In this document: piece by piece, positions 1 through 8,453 of the stretch
Layout of the letters: every line of letters begins with the position of its first letter
Numbering within the stretch: the first letter of the stretch is position 1
Assembly (NCBI RefSeq): GCF_000165735.1
Contig: NZ_GL538208.1
Location: forward strand, 75,879-139,878
Length of the DNA: 64,000 bases
Source of the DNA: Megasphaera micronuciformis F0359
Lineage (GTDB): Bacteria; Bacillota; Negativicutes; Veillonellales; Megasphaeraceae
Reading direction: 5' to 3'
Notes under the pieces: model-generated
Seen by the model: the letters and a program-made list of their open reading frames with translations, nothing else
What the model was told of the DNA's origin: nothing
Database searches by the model: none
Position numbers and translations under genes: made by a program

Positions 1-1330
1 GGTGTTTTTCTCCTTCAGGCGTAAACTTTTCCATATAGCGTAATTTTTTGGCACCGATGCCGTGTTCACCGGCCAGGCGGCCTCCGACGGAATATGCATA
101 GGCATAGACTTCGTTGTGGAAGGCTTCGACCGATTTTTCCCACACTTCATCAGACATGTCCGTCTTGCATAAGACTATATGAAGATTCCCGTCACCGATA
201 TGAGCATTGATCTTTACTTCAAAAGGATATGCATTCCCGATGTCCATGATTTTTTCAATTGTATCGGCAATGCGGTGAACAGGGACAACTACGTCATCCG
301 TCAAAAAGACTTTGCTGATCAACTCGACAGAAGTCTGGCAATTACGTCGCATGTTCCAAATGCGATCGTCCGCTTCAAGAACATCAACGGCACCCGATTG
401 TTCGCAAATGTCGGCTACTTGTTCCATCTTTTTATCCGCATCGTCTGCGTCATACGTTTCAACCGTTATGATGACATATACGCCTTTTTCATAACCGGGC
501 ATATTTTCATATCCGCAATAATCGGCACAGCCGCGAACATATGAGTTATCCATATATTCAATACTCGTAGGCTCAATGCCGGCTTTAATCAACTGCGGTA
601 CCATGTGCAGAGCCGGAGTAGGCGAGTCATAGACGGCCAAGACGTCAAAACGATACGGCGGCAAAGGCGTGAGCTTCACTGTAACTTTCGTAATAACACC
701 GAGAGTTCCTTCGCTGCCGATAATTAATTGTTCCAGACAGTAGCCTGTAGAGCATTTTTTCAAGATGCCGCCTACTTCGACGATTTCGCCTGTCGGTGTA
801 ACGACTTCAAGGGCGTAGACTTGATGGCGTGTAACGCCGTAACGAACGGCTTTTAGACCGCCGGCATTCGTTGCCAGATTGCCGCCGATAAGACTGCTTT
901 CCGAACTGGACGGATCGCCGGCATACAGAAAACCGGCTGATTTGGCACGATTTTGTAAATCAATGGTACGCACACCCGCCTCGACAGTCATGTACATGCC
1001 TTCTTCATTAAGTTCCAAAATTTTATTCAGCCGTTCCATTAAAAGGACGAGGCCGCCGCAGACAGGAATAGCACCGTCTGCAAGACTGGTACCTCCCGAA
1101 CGGACCGTGACGGGAACTTTGTAGCGGTTGGCCAATTTGAGAATTTGTGAAATTTCTTCAGCCGATGCGGGAGCAACGGCTGCTTCGGGCATATGAAACA
1201 GCTTAGGATCCGATTCATAGTCCGTTTGATAGGCGATGAGTAAGTCGGCGTCAGTCTTAACATATGACGGGCCGGTTATTTGTTTCAGCTCTTCAATAAA
1301 TTCGGCTGTTACAGGTGAATAGGTTTGCAA
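1..1330 (-). CDS. FAD-binding oxidase, GlcD/D-lactate dehydrogenase type (C-terminus off window)
   Basis: Flavoprotein of the FAD_binding_4 plus FAD-oxidase C-terminal family, which oxidises 2-hydroxy acids such as glycolate or D-lactate. About 443 codons are present; the last roughly 25 lie beyond base 1. The start is TTG at 1330, preceded by a strong AAGGAGGG; no ATG lies upstream in frame. The N-terminal half carries the FAD-binding segment (VRSGGTSLADGAIP, then IGGNLATNAGG and GSEGTLGVIT). The C-terminal half has the INAHIGDGNLH and GEHGIG motifs typical of GlcD. It is a paralogue of the gene at 43528-44934 and has its own promoter at 1363-1390. Substrate is not decided by sequence; lactate use would fit the inferred lineage. 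Confidence 0.9.
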   Translation of the reverse strand, partial: MQTYSPVTAEFIEELKQITGPSYVKTDADLLIAYQTDYESDPKLFHMPEAAVAPASAEEISQILKLANRYKVPVTVRSGGTSLADGAIPVCGGLVLLMERLNKILELNEEGMYMTVEAGVRTIDLQNRAKSAGFLYAGDPSSSESSLIGGNLATNAGGLKAVRYGVTRHQVYALEVVTPTGEIVEVGGILKKCSTGYCLEQLIIGSEGTLGVITKVTVKLTPLPPYRFDVLAVYDSPTPALHMVPQLIKAGIEPTSIEYMDNSYVRGCADYCGYENMPGYEKGVYVIITVETYDADDADKKMEQVADICEQSGAVDVLEADDRIWNMRRNCQTSVELISKVFLTDDVVVPVHRIADTIEKIMDIGNAYPFEVKINAHIGDGNLHIVLCKTDMSDEVWEKSVEAFHNEVYAYAYSVGGRLAGEHGIGAKKLRYMEKFTPEGEKH

Positions 1331-1362
1331 AATATAACCCTCCTTTAAATCAGGTATATACT

Positions 1363-1390
1363 ATTTTAACATCCTTTCTACCCCTTTCAA
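1363..1390 (-). promoter_or_regulatory. Promoter of the FAD oxidase
   Basis: On the minus strand TTGAAA (1385-1390) and TAAAAT (1363-1368) are separated by 16 bases, about 30 bases upstream of the TTG start. Confidence 0.6.
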
Positions 1391-1659
1391 TAAGAACGAA
1401 ATATAAATTTTTTTTTATGCCGAAAAGACACAAGCGGTTTAAAGAGGAAAATACTGAGAATTGTTGACAAATAGTTTTAAAAAGAACACAAAAAGGGTGG
1501 AAAATTTTATGAACAGCATAAAAACTTATTTTTTGGACAACTATGAACGCATGAAATAAAAAAAAACAGACGAGAAATATACTCTTTTTTTATGGTTACT
1601 GACATAGATTATCAAGAATAAAACGGGTTAACCATGCGGTATTTTGGCTATTTTGATAA
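1391..1659. other. AT-rich intergenic stretch
   Basis: No convincing gene is seen. A 16-codon ATG frame with a GGGTGG upstream (1509-1559) and an isolated TTGACA at 1464 without a good -10 are present. Neither is enough to call a gene or a promoter. Confidence 0.5.
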
Positions 1660-1688
1660 TTGACAAGGAGGGAGAAACGTGTAATAAT
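1660..1688 (+). promoter_or_regulatory. Promoter of the ferredoxin gene
   Basis: TTGACA (1660-1665), a 17-base spacer and AATAAT (1683-1688), 60 bases upstream of the ferredoxin ATG. Confidence 0.7.
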
Positions 1689-1747
1689 TATGTCAGCGAA
1701 AGGGACATGAGAACCCTCGAGTGATATTTTTTGCGGAGGTGAATACC

Positions 1748-1912
1748 ATGCATGTAGTTTCCGATGAATGCGTAAAATGCGGTGCTTGTGAAGCAACTTG
1801 CCCGACCGGCGCTATTACTGAAGGCGAAACGAAGTATGTTGTAGGCGATGCTTGCATCGATTGCGGTGCTTGCGAATCCGTTTGTCCTACAGGCGCTATC
1901 GCTGCTGAATAA
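1748..1912 (+). CDS. 2[4Fe-4S] ferredoxin, clostridial type
   Basis: A 54-residue soluble electron carrier with two CxxCxxCxxxCP motifs: Cys8, 11, 14, 18 followed by Pro19, and Cys36, 39, 42, 46 followed by Pro47. These ligate two [4Fe-4S] clusters. The ATG at 1748 is chosen because GGAGGTG lies just upstream; a longer frame from 1721 would put the ribosome-binding site inside the gene. It is monocistronic, with its own promoter and terminator. In fermenting anaerobes such ferredoxins take electrons from pyruvate oxidation and pass them to hydrogenase or to Rnf, which is encoded at 34-39 kb. That link is inference. Confidence 0.96.
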   Translation: MHVVSDECVKCGACEATCPTGAITEGETKYVVGDACIDCGACESVCPTGAIAAE

Positions 1913-1928
1913 TAGGCTATATACATAT

Positions 1929-1962
1929 AAACCGCTATGTGTCATGCATAGCGGTTTTTTGT
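1929..1962 (+). terminator. Terminator after ferredoxin
   Basis: An 11-bp perfect stem (1929-1939 with 1947-1957) with a 7-base loop, running into a T tract. Confidence 0.85.
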
Positions 1963-2048
1963 GTGTCTTCGTTGTTTTTTAACGGTGTCTGTGATAGGAT
2001 AAAGGCATTCCGGTCGACTGTGCCGGTAAGTCGAGGAAGGAGATAACT

Positions 2049-2483
2049 GTGTCTGTTTTTATCATTGCCTGCCTTGTCGTAGCGGCAGACCAAATCGGAA
2101 AATATGCAATATCCCATTCCATGATATTGAATCAATCTGTTCCGGTTATACCGGGATTTTTTCATATAACTTATATTTTGAATAAGGGAGCGGCCTTTGG
2201 CTTTCTGGAACACAAACAATGGCTGTTTATTGCCGTTGCCATAGGGCTCTTCCTTCTGTATTTTGTATTTCGTAAATACTTGCCGAAAGTGCCGGTTGTC
2301 ACTGTCGGTACGGGGCTATTGTTAGGCGGTGCCTTCGGTAATGCAGTTGATAGATGTTTATTCGGAGCCGTAACGGATTTTTTCGATTTTCGGGTATGGC
2401 CCGTATTTAATATTGCCGATATGGCCATTGTAGCAGGTGTCTTTTTATTACTCATTTATTGCTGGACCCACGGTTCGGAGTAA
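2049..2483 (+). CDS. lspA: Lipoprotein signal peptidase (signal peptidase II)
   Basis: Inner-membrane aspartyl protease that removes signal peptides from diacylglyceryl-modified prolipoproteins. It has 144 residues, slightly shorter than the usual ~160, with four hydrophobic segments. The family motifs are present: an early D-Q-x-x-K (residues 14-18), N45, GNxxDR with catalytic Asp101, and FNxAD with catalytic Asp124. The start is GTG at 2049 behind AGGAAGGAG. It begins a tight operon with rluD (10-base gap) and pyrR. One likely substrate in the window is the ApbE lipoprotein at 39 kb. Confidence 0.95.
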   Translation: MSVFIIACLVVAADQIGKYAISHSMILNQSVPVIPGFFHITYILNKGAAFGFLEHKQWLFIAVAIGLFLLYFVFRKYLPKVPVVTVGTGLLLGGAFGNAVDRCLFGAVTDFFDFRVWPVFNIADMAIVAGVFLLLIYCWTHGSE

Positions 2484-2493
2484 GGCGGTTGAA

Positions 2494-3414
2494 ATGGAAG
2501 TTATAACCTCTGTCGTAACTGATAAAGATACGGGAATACGGGTTGATATATATGTAGCAAGGGCTTTGGATATATCTCGTTCGTATGCGGGGAATCTCAT
2601 AAAGAACGGGAAGGTTTCCATGCGTAACCGCATCCTGAAAGCCAACTACCGCGTGGCGGAAGGCGACGAAATCGTCATTGAAAAGGATGAGGCTGAAGAC
2701 CTTACGGTTGAGGCTGAAAATATCCCTTTAGATATTGTATATGAAGATAAGGATATTATTATTGTTAATAAGGCACGAGGTATGGTTGTCCATCCGGCGG
2801 CGGGAAATCCGAACGGGACCCTTGTAAATGCACTTTTATGGCATTGCGGCGGCGAGTTGTCGGGGATTAACGGGGTTATTCGTCCCGGCATTGTTCATCG
2901 ACTGGACAAAGATACATCGGGGCTTATGGTAGCGGCTAAAACCGATGCGGCACATAAAAGCCTGGCGGAACAGATTAAGAGCCATACGGCACGACGCACC
3001 TATGTGGCTCTCGTTCACGGCAATATTGTGGAAGCAAAGGGGCGTATTGATGCACCCTTGGGACGACATCCTAAGGACCGCGTTAAAATGGCCGTCAATA
3101 TGAAGGACGGCAAAGATGCGATTACACATTTTACTGTATTGGAGCGGTTCGGTAACTATACGTTGGTACAGTGTCGTTTGGAGACAGGACGGACTCATCA
3201 GATTCGCGTGCATATGGCTTATATCGGGCATCCCGTAGTAAATGATCCTCTGTACGGGTATAAAAGAGACGCCTTTCCCATTGAAGGGCAGGCGCTTCAT
3301 TCCTGTGCTCTTGATTTAGTGCATCCTATTACGAAGCAAGCCATGCATTTCGAAGCCCCTTGGCCCAATGATTTTAAGGCTGTCGTACAAGCTGTTGACG
3401 GCGGAGGTGTGTAA
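2494..3414 (+). CDS. rluD: 23S rRNA pseudouridine synthase, RluD family
   Basis: RluA/RluD-family enzyme of 306 residues that isomerises uridine to pseudouridine in 23S rRNA. An S4 RNA-binding domain covers roughly residues 13-65. The catalytic domain follows, with [10 protein letters not shown] containing the catalytic Asp138, then [10 protein letters not shown] and the GDPLYG-like NDPLYG. The start is ATG at 2494; an upstream in-frame ATG lies inside lspA and has no good ribosome-binding site. The stop overlaps the ATG of pyrR by one base. Close relatives (RluD, RluA, YlyB) cannot be separated with certainty, but lspA-rluD-pyrR is a common Firmicutes order. Confidence 0.92.
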   Translation: MEVITSVVTDKDTGIRVDIYVARALDISRSYAGNLIKNGKVSMRNRILKANYRVAEGDEIVIEKDEAEDLTVEAENIPLDIVYEDKDIIIVNKARGMVVHPAAGNPNGTLVNALLWHCGGELSGINGVIRPGIVHRLDKDTSGLMVAAKTDAAHKSLAEQIKSHTARRTYVALVHGNIVEAKGRIDAPLGRHPKDRVKMAVNMKDGKDAITHFTVLERFGNYTLVQCRLETGRTHQIRVHMAYIGHPVVNDPLYGYKRDAFPIEGQALHSCALDLVHPITKQAMHFEAPWPNDFKAVVQAVDGGGV

Positions 3415-3959
3415 TGTTGCGATACAAGACCTTGTTATTGGATGAAAAAGCTATAGAACGAGCCATACGGCGTATTGCCCACGAAATTATCGAGCGTAAC
3501 AAAGGGTTGGAACAGATGATTCTCGTCGGGATTCATACCCGCGGTGTTCCCTTGGCGCAAAGATTGGCTCGTGAATTGGAATCCATAGAGGAAGTCGTCG
3601 TTCCCGTTTACGACTTGGATATATCCGCTTATCGTGACGATCGAAAACGAACGGATATTCGTCGCGTCGACAAGGGTAAGACTGCTTTTAATGCCGACGA
3701 CAAGACGATAGTCTTAGTCGATGACGTTTTATTTACCGGCAGAACTGTGCGCTCGGCTTTAAATGCCGTCATGGAGGCGGGCCGTCCGAAGTTTATAGAA
3801 CTGGCCGTTTTGATAGATCGCGGACATAGAGAACTTCCTATTAGGGCCGACTATGTAGGGAAAAATGTTCCTACGGCTTTGCGAGAAGCCGTGTCCGTTC
3901 AACTTGAAGAAACGGATGAAAAAAATCAAGTCGTGTTATGTGAAGAAGTGCCTCGTTAG
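3414..3959 (+). CDS. pyrR: Bifunctional pyr operon regulator / uracil phosphoribosyltransferase
   Basis: PyrR binds pyr mRNA leaders in response to UMP and has weak uracil phosphoribosyltransferase activity. The 181-residue length is normal. The PRPP-binding motif [14 protein letters not shown] lies near residues 100-113, and the N-terminal EIIERNKG and GIHTRG segments match PyrR. It is translationally coupled to rluD (TAATG). No pyr biosynthetic operon is in the window; pyrG at 31.9 kb is the only other pyrimidine gene. Its stop codon lies inside the terminator stem. Confidence 0.95.
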   Translation: MLRYKTLLLDEKAIERAIRRIAHEIIERNKGLEQMILVGIHTRGVPLAQRLARELESIEEVVVPVYDLDISAYRDDRKRTDIRRVDKGKTAFNADDKTIVLVDDVLFTGRTVRSALNAVMEAGRPKFIELAVLIDRGHRELPIRADYVGKNVPTALREAVSVQLEETDEKNQVVLCEEVPR

Positions 3960-3975
3960 AGGTGCTTCTTTTATT
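3945..3975 (+). terminator. Terminator after pyrR
   Basis: A 10-bp stem containing two G-U pairs (3945-3954 with 3959-3968), then TTTT. It overlaps the end of pyrR. Confidence 0.75.
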
Positions 3976-4096
3976 TATTGTAAGAGTTGGACAGGTACTT
4001 ATGGAAGCTGACCATGATGTAGAAGTCGGAGAAAGTGTATACATATAGACAAAAGACCGAGCCGTTTACGACAAAATAAACGACTCGTTCTGAAAC

Positions 4097-4132
4097 AAAT
4101 AAGGGATATTGCCTCGGCAATATCCCTTATTT
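4097..4132 (-). terminator. Stem-loop just downstream of tRNA-Ser
   Basis: A near-perfect 17-bp inverted repeat (4097-4113 with 4116-4132) four bases past the tRNA 3' end. Its minus-strand T run is interrupted. A second, weaker stem lies further along at about 4050-4078. Termination or 3'-processing are both possible. Confidence 0.6.
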
Positions 4133-4136
4133 CATG

Positions 4137-4227
4137 TGGCGGAGTGGGAGAGATTCGAACTCTCGCAAGCCTTACGACCCCTAACGATTTAGCAAACCGT
4201 CCTCTTCAGCCTCTTGAGTACCACTCC
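4137..4227 (-). tRNA. tRNA-Ser, anticodon GCT
   Basis: A 91-base type II tRNA on the minus strand. The acceptor stem pairs GGAGTGG with CCACTCC, with an encoded GCCA end. The anticodon loop TTGCTAA gives GCT, reading AGC/AGU. It has a long variable arm (about GGGGTCG...) and a T arm GAGAGTTCGAATCTCTC. CCA is encoded in the gene. Confidence 0.96.
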
Positions 4228-4289
4228 ACATACGCTGACTGATTTAGTATACACTGGGAGCGGTTTCTCTGTCAAGCTGAGTACCGAGG

Positions 4290-4589
4290 TTATTTCTTTA
4301 AAATATCTTCTACGGCAGCGACCTTTCGTGTCATCATGTTTGTGTGGCCGGGACGAATGTCGGCTTTCATAATAACTTCTGTGCGAATTCCCCTTTCGGC
4401 GAAATGAAAGGTAGCTTTTTTAACAACGGACATGACTTCGTCCCATTCGCCTTCAATCTCCGTAAACATGGAGTTCGTACGGCTTTTTAAACCTGAGCGA
4501 CGAATGATGTCAACGATTTCCGCCACATCGGCCGCATATTCATCCCCCGTGCCGCAAGGAGCAATACAAAGAGCTATTAATGTATTCAT
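4290..4589 (-). CDS. Thiamine-binding protein, MTH1187/YkoF (DUF77) family
   Basis: Small 99-residue protein with the MTH1187 fold features: IAPCGTGDEYAADV near the N-terminus, a central TEIEGEWDEVM, and a final ADIRPGHTNMMTRKV segment. Family members bind thiamine or its hydroxymethylpyrimidine part. It starts two bases after the thiM stop, and its ribosome-binding site (GGAGGT) sits inside the end of thiM, so the two are one unit. The pairing with thiM supports a role in thiamine precursor salvage, though the biochemical function is not settled. Confidence 0.85.
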   Translation of the reverse strand: MNTLIALCIAPCGTGDEYAADVAEIVDIIRRSGLKSRTNSMFTEIEGEWDEVMSVVKKATFHFAERGIRTEVIMKADIRPGHTNMMTRKVAAVEDILKK

Positions 4590-4591
4590 CG

Positions 4592-5422
4592 TTATACCTC
4601 CGTCAGTGAAAATTTCGCTGTATCAAGTTTATCTGTTAAAGTGTATAAATTATCGATAAAGGCCGATTTAAAAGAGGCCGGGCCGTCGGCTACGGAAGAA
4701 GCTGATTCACCGGCCAGATTATAAGCAAAGGTGCCGCAACAAGCGGCTGTAAAAGGATCTGTGACGGCTGCGTATACGGCAATGACTCCGCCTAAAGAAC
4801 AACCGCAACCGGTGACTTTTTCCATTAAAGGAGAACCTCCTTCTGCCGTGAGAACGTGAGTGCCGTCCGTAATCAAGTCTTTTTTGCCTGAAACGGCGAC
4901 GGCACCTTTGGTATATCGGGCCAAAGCTATAGCCGCTGTTTCGGCCGCTTCGACCGTATCCGTAGCATCGACACCGCGGACCCCTGCACCACCGCCGTGA
5001 GACAATTTCCAAAGGTCGGCGAGAGCAATGATTTCCGAGGCGTTACCGCGAATGACTGCAGGGTGGCAACTGCGTGCGTGTTGTAACAATTCGGTACGCA
5101 GGGTTCCGATGCCGAGGGCCACAGGGTCGAGAACCCAGGGCTTGTCGGTAGCCGCCGCTTCATCCATAGCAGCCGGTACCGATTCGGCATAAACGGGCAA
5201 GAGGGTTCCTACGTTGATGTAGAAAGAAGAACCGAGCCGTACTAACGAGCGTGCTTCGTCAGGTAAGTAAACCATAGCTGCCGAACCGCCTACGGCTAAT
5301 TGCGCATTGGCGACAAAGTCGACTGTTACGAAATTGGTGATGGAACCTGCCAAGGGCGTTGTCTGTCGAGCCTTTTTGGCAGCTTCTGAAACTTGCTTGC
5401 GAATCATTGCTTCTGTCAGCAT
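4592..5422 (-). CDS. thiM: Hydroxyethylthiazole kinase
   Basis: Ribokinase-fold kinase that phosphorylates 4-methyl-5-hydroxyethylthiazole with ATP in thiamine salvage. It is 276 residues long. Recognisable motifs are SITNFVTVDFVANAQLAVGGSAAM near the N-terminus (substrate site), WVLDPVALG, IRGNASEI and the C-terminal VTGCGCSLGG (anion hole and catalytic Cys). The start is ATG at 5422, with GAGGTG six bases upstream; a GTG three codons earlier overlaps that site. No TPP riboswitch is visible in the short upstream gap, so control is probably by the promoter at 5454-5482. Confidence 0.95.
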   Translation of the reverse strand: MLTEAMIRKQVSEAAKKARQTTPLAGSITNFVTVDFVANAQLAVGGSAAMVYLPDEARSLVRLGSSFYINVGTLLPVYAESVPAAMDEAAATDKPWVLDPVALGIGTLRTELLQHARSCHPAVIRGNASEIIALADLWKLSHGGGAGVRGVDATDTVEAAETAAIALARYTKGAVAVSGKKDLITDGTHVLTAEGGSPLMEKVTGCGCSLGGVIAVYAAVTDPFTAACCGTFAYNLAGESASSVADGPASFKSAFIDNLYTLTDKLDTAKFSLTEV

Positions 5423-5453
5423 AAAAAACACCTCGCTGTTAAGTTTTGATTAC

Positions 5454-5482
5454 ATTATAGATTCATATCCGTAATGACGCAA
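5454..5482 (-). promoter_or_regulatory. Promoter of thiM
   Basis: On the minus strand TTGCGT (5477-5482), a 17-base spacer and TATAAT (5454-5459). It is back to back with the plus-strand promoter at 5497-5525. Confidence 0.75.
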
Positions 5483-5496
5483 ATAAGCCGTTCTTG

Positions 5497-5525
5497 TTGA
5501 TTTTTACCGACCTATTTACTATAAT
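5497..5525 (+). promoter_or_regulatory. Promoter of the secreted protein at 5587
   Basis: TTGATT (5497-5502), 17 bases, TATAAT (5520-5525). Confidence 0.8.
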
Positions 5526-5586
5526 ATTAACTGATTATCGAAATGGTATGTCATTGCCTACGGCAATAGAATCAGGAGGAATGACT

Positions 5587-6798
5587 ATGGTGTGGAATAA
5601 GAAAATATCGGCACTGTTGGCGGTTGTCGCATTATGCGGAGTTGCAACTGTCGGAGCTGCAGACTATACGATTCTTGAAAAAGCGGAAAAGGTGGAAACG
5701 ACCGTATACGGTACGACTCAGACAGGTGCACTGAATACTCGTATTGCCGCTCTCGATAAAGTTCTCAACGGTTCTGACTCCGTTTCGGGCAGTGTTGATT
5801 CGAAAACAGATGAATTATATAAAGAGGTGTACGGAAATACGGGCTCGGATCTGTCCATGGTGGCAGCAGTCAACATGATGCAGCGCCAATATTCCGGTAC
5901 GGTTACAAACGATGCCTTGACGACTCGCGTAGGAGAGTTGGAAGAAGGTATCAGCGGTAAGGTCGGCACAGGGTCCCTACGTAGCCGCGTGGCGGCTCTT
6001 CGTTCCGCCATGTTGGGCAAGAGAAAATTCGTGTCTCAGGTGGTAACGATTCCTGCCGGGACAGTTGTGGAAATGACTAATGAAGATCCTATTAACTCCA
6101 AGGACTTGACCGAAGGTGATCGCCTTCGTTTCTCCGTTGCCGAAGATATTAAAGTCGGTGATGTCATCGCCATTCCTCGCGGCATGGAAGCCGAAGGGAC
6201 GGTGAGCAAAGCACGTAAAGCCGGACGCTTCGGTAGAGACGGCAAGATAGAAATTGAATATGATTCCGTCCATGCTTCTGACGGTTCGCCCGTACAGCTT
6301 GTTGTCGGTGAAAAAACTAAGGAACAATACAAGCGTACCGCCGGTGCTGTCGGGGCTTCCGCCGCCGGAGCCATTATTCTCGGACCTGTCGGCTTGGTCG
6401 GCGGCTTGTTCGTTAAGGGCAATAATGTAGACATTCCCGCCGGCTCGACAATGTATGCTGAAACGAAGCATGATGCGGATGTTGTAGGTTTTAAATCCGA
6501 AGGCGGTCCGAATACGATGGAAACGGCAGACATGGCGGCTAGCGGTGTTGTCGTTTCCGGCACTAATGAACCGGCGACAACCGTAACGGAATCACCGGCA
6601 TCGCCCCAGGTTGAAAAGCCGAGTGCTGTACAAAAGCCGGAACAAGCGGCAGTGCCCGAAAAAACGGAAACGCCGGCACCTGCAAAAGCGGCTGAACCGG
6701 AAGTTACGACAACGGCAGCCAATTCAGATGTTCGCCCCGTAGACCTTGACGATGCGAACGATGAAACGATTATTACCATTACGCCTACAGAACAGTAG
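5587..6798 (+). CDS. Secreted or periplasmic protein of unknown function
   Basis: I do not recognise this family. The 403 residues begin with a signal peptide (cut about VGAAD). The next ~120 residues hold three related segments of the form VYG..TG.L..RI..L...L.G. A compact region follows (VTIPAGTVVEM, LRFSVAEDIKVGDVIAIPRG, GKIEIEYDSV). Then comes a glycine-zipper-like hydrophobic stretch (GASAAGAIILGPVGLVGG). The last ~80 residues are a low-complexity Pro/Ala/Thr/Glu tail. The start is ATG at 5587, six bases after AGGAGGA; an ATG at 5581 abuts that site. The neighbour 20 bases downstream is an LptD-like barrel, so an envelope role is likely but unproven. Confidence 0.75.
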   Translation: MVWNKKISALLAVVALCGVATVGAADYTILEKAEKVETTVYGTTQTGALNTRIAALDKVLNGSDSVSGSVDSKTDELYKEVYGNTGSDLSMVAAVNMMQRQYSGTVTNDALTTRVGELEEGISGKVGTGSLRSRVAALRSAMLGKRKFVSQVVTIPAGTVVEMTNEDPINSKDLTEGDRLRFSVAEDIKVGDVIAIPRGMEAEGTVSKARKAGRFGRDGKIEIEYDSVHASDGSPVQLVVGEKTKEQYKRTAGAVGASAAGAIILGPVGLVGGLFVKGNNVDIPAGSTMYAETKHDADVVGFKSEGGPNTMETADMAASGVVVSGTNEPATTVTESPASPQVEKPSAVQKPEQAAVPEKTETPAPAKAAEPEVTTTAANSDVRPVDLDDANDETIITITPTEQ

Positions 6799-6818
6799 GT
6801 TATATAAAGGTGACACGA

Positions 6819-8318
6819 ATGAATAAACGACTGACCGCAACGGTATTGGCCTTTGTACTTCCTGTGGGAATTGCATCATATGCCGCAGGGGAAACGGCTG
6901 TAACGGAAAAATTACATACCCCGGTTCAGACCGCGTCTGCTGTCGACTTAGATGCGGCAATGGCCAAATTTGATACGTTGCCTATGCCGGCTAAGGTGTC
7001 CTCCGATTCCGTGTATGTGCGGAATTCGGACGGATACGTACAAAGTCGCGGCAATGTGGATGTACAACGCGGTACGAGTGAACTGCATACTTCCTATATG
7101 GAAGGGAACATGAAGACCGGTACATATGAAACAAAAGGACCGACCATCTATATTAATGATGACCAGGTTATTACGGCAGACGGAGGCGTTTATAATACGA
7201 AGGATAATTCGGCCACGGTGGCGACTGTAGCCGGATATACATCGAGCGATTCATCGGCCCTTTATTTCCGCGGGCAAAGCGCAAAAATGGCGGACGGGTC
7301 CGTTTATATCAAACACGGTTTAATTACGACTCCTCACGCCGTAGCTAAGACTCCGGACTATTATTTGACAGCCGATGATATTCGTATTTATCCGGGTAAG
7401 CGTGTGACAGCTGAAAATACGAAGTTGTGGTTTAAACATGTCCTCGTCTTAACGTATGGACATTACGAATCGTCTCTTGCCAAAGAGTCTGGCAGTCGAC
7501 AGTGGATATTCTCGCTTCTTCCCAAACCGTCATATAATAGTGATGACGGTCTGGGTTTAAAAGGGAAAGCCGAATTCCCGCTTAGTAAAGACGGCAGCTT
7601 AGCCGTTAAGGCACGGTATGCCGTGTCCGTGAAGAGCGGATTTAAACCCTCTCTGACCTTGGAGAAAAATACGAAGGCAGGCACCTTTACATTCGGTTAT
7701 TCAAAAGAAGTGAGCTCCAATGACAACGATAATGACGACCATATTTGGGTTACCAAGTGGCCGGAGTTTCACTATTATACGCCGCGACTCTACTTCGGGA
7801 ATTCAGGTATATATGCTTTCGGCAGTGCTGAATACGGTAAGTGGCAGGAAAGTGATGTAGGTAAGGGAACCCACAAGGGGATGCGCGCGGAAATTACACA
7901 TGACCCTATTGATTTGTGGAAGGGAGCGGAAATCCGAGGCTATGCAGGTTATCGCAAGGACTGGTATGAAATCGGCGATAATGTCCGCAAGGATCCCTAT
8001 TGGGGAATTATCCTTAAACAAAACGTAACGGATCGTTTATGGACGACGTTTTGGTATAAGCGGCACAATATTAGCGGGACTACCCCCTATCGTTTCGACA
8101 GTATCGAAAATCCCGATCAAAAGGGACTGTCTGTAGGGTACGTGCTGACACCGAGAGATACGTTTATTTTCTCTATTGCCAAGGATTTGGATGACGGACA
8201 TATTAATGAACGTGATTTTACTTGGGTTCGGGATTTACATTCCTTTGTGGGAACGGTTACGTATAAACAAGTTAAAAAGAAGTGGGAAGTCAAGGTTACA
8301 GCTAAAGATTTTGACTGA
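6819..8318 (+). CDS. LptD/OstA-like outer membrane protein, short form
   Basis: A 499-residue protein with a signal peptide (cut near SYAAG). An OstA/LptA-like beta-jellyroll covers about residues 50-190 (VYVRNSDGYVQSRGNVDV, TADGGVYNTKDNSATV). A C-terminal beta-rich barrel region with aromatic strand ends follows (WTTFWYKRHNI, GTVTYKQVKKKWEVKV). It resembles LPS-assembly protein LptD, which inserts LPS in the outer membrane, but is much shorter than the ~750 residues of proteobacterial LptD. The LptD-typical pairs of Cys are absent. The start is ATG at 6819 behind AAAGGTG. It may be a genuine Negativicutes LptD or a paralogue; another LptD elsewhere in the genome cannot be excluded. Confidence 0.7.
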   Translation: MNKRLTATVLAFVLPVGIASYAAGETAVTEKLHTPVQTASAVDLDAAMAKFDTLPMPAKVSSDSVYVRNSDGYVQSRGNVDVQRGTSELHTSYMEGNMKTGTYETKGPTIYINDDQVITADGGVYNTKDNSATVATVAGYTSSDSSALYFRGQSAKMADGSVYIKHGLITTPHAVAKTPDYYLTADDIRIYPGKRVTAENTKLWFKHVLVLTYGHYESSLAKESGSRQWIFSLLPKPSYNSDDGLGLKGKAEFPLSKDGSLAVKARYAVSVKSGFKPSLTLEKNTKAGTFTFGYSKEVSSNDNDNDDHIWVTKWPEFHYYTPRLYFGNSGIYAFGSAEYGKWQESDVGKGTHKGMRAEITHDPIDLWKGAEIRGYAGYRKDWYEIGDNVRKDPYWGIILKQNVTDRLWTTFWYKRHNISGTTPYRFDSIENPDQKGLSVGYVLTPRDTFIFSIAKDLDDGHINERDFTWVRDLHSFVGTVTYKQVKKKWEVKVTAKDFD

Positions 8319-8324
8319 TATGTT

Positions 8325-8360
8325 AACCCGTGGTGCTGAGTTAAAGTCCCACGGGTTTTA
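8325..8360 (+). terminator. Terminator after the LptD-like gene
   Basis: A 9-bp stem (8325-8333 with 8349-8357) with a T-rich 3' side. Confidence 0.75.
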
Positions 8361-8453
8361 TGGCAAGCTAATCGCCACCTAAAAGGTGTTGATTAATAAG
8401 CCTCTCAGTGGTATACTGCAAACAAGAGAGAATCTCTTAAAGGAGTGATTGAT

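Noticed and set aside
1464-1492. TTGACA as a promoter in the first intergenic gap
   Set aside because: No acceptable -10 at 16-18 bases and no gene directly downstream.
5423-5586. TPP riboswitch upstream of thiM
   Set aside because: None of the conserved TPP aptamer blocks are present; the gap is filled by two back-to-back promoters.
6036-6779. 247-codon minus-strand frame opposite the secreted protein
   Set aside because: Ser/Thr/Ala-rich shadow of the low-complexity tail on the plus strand; no start signals.
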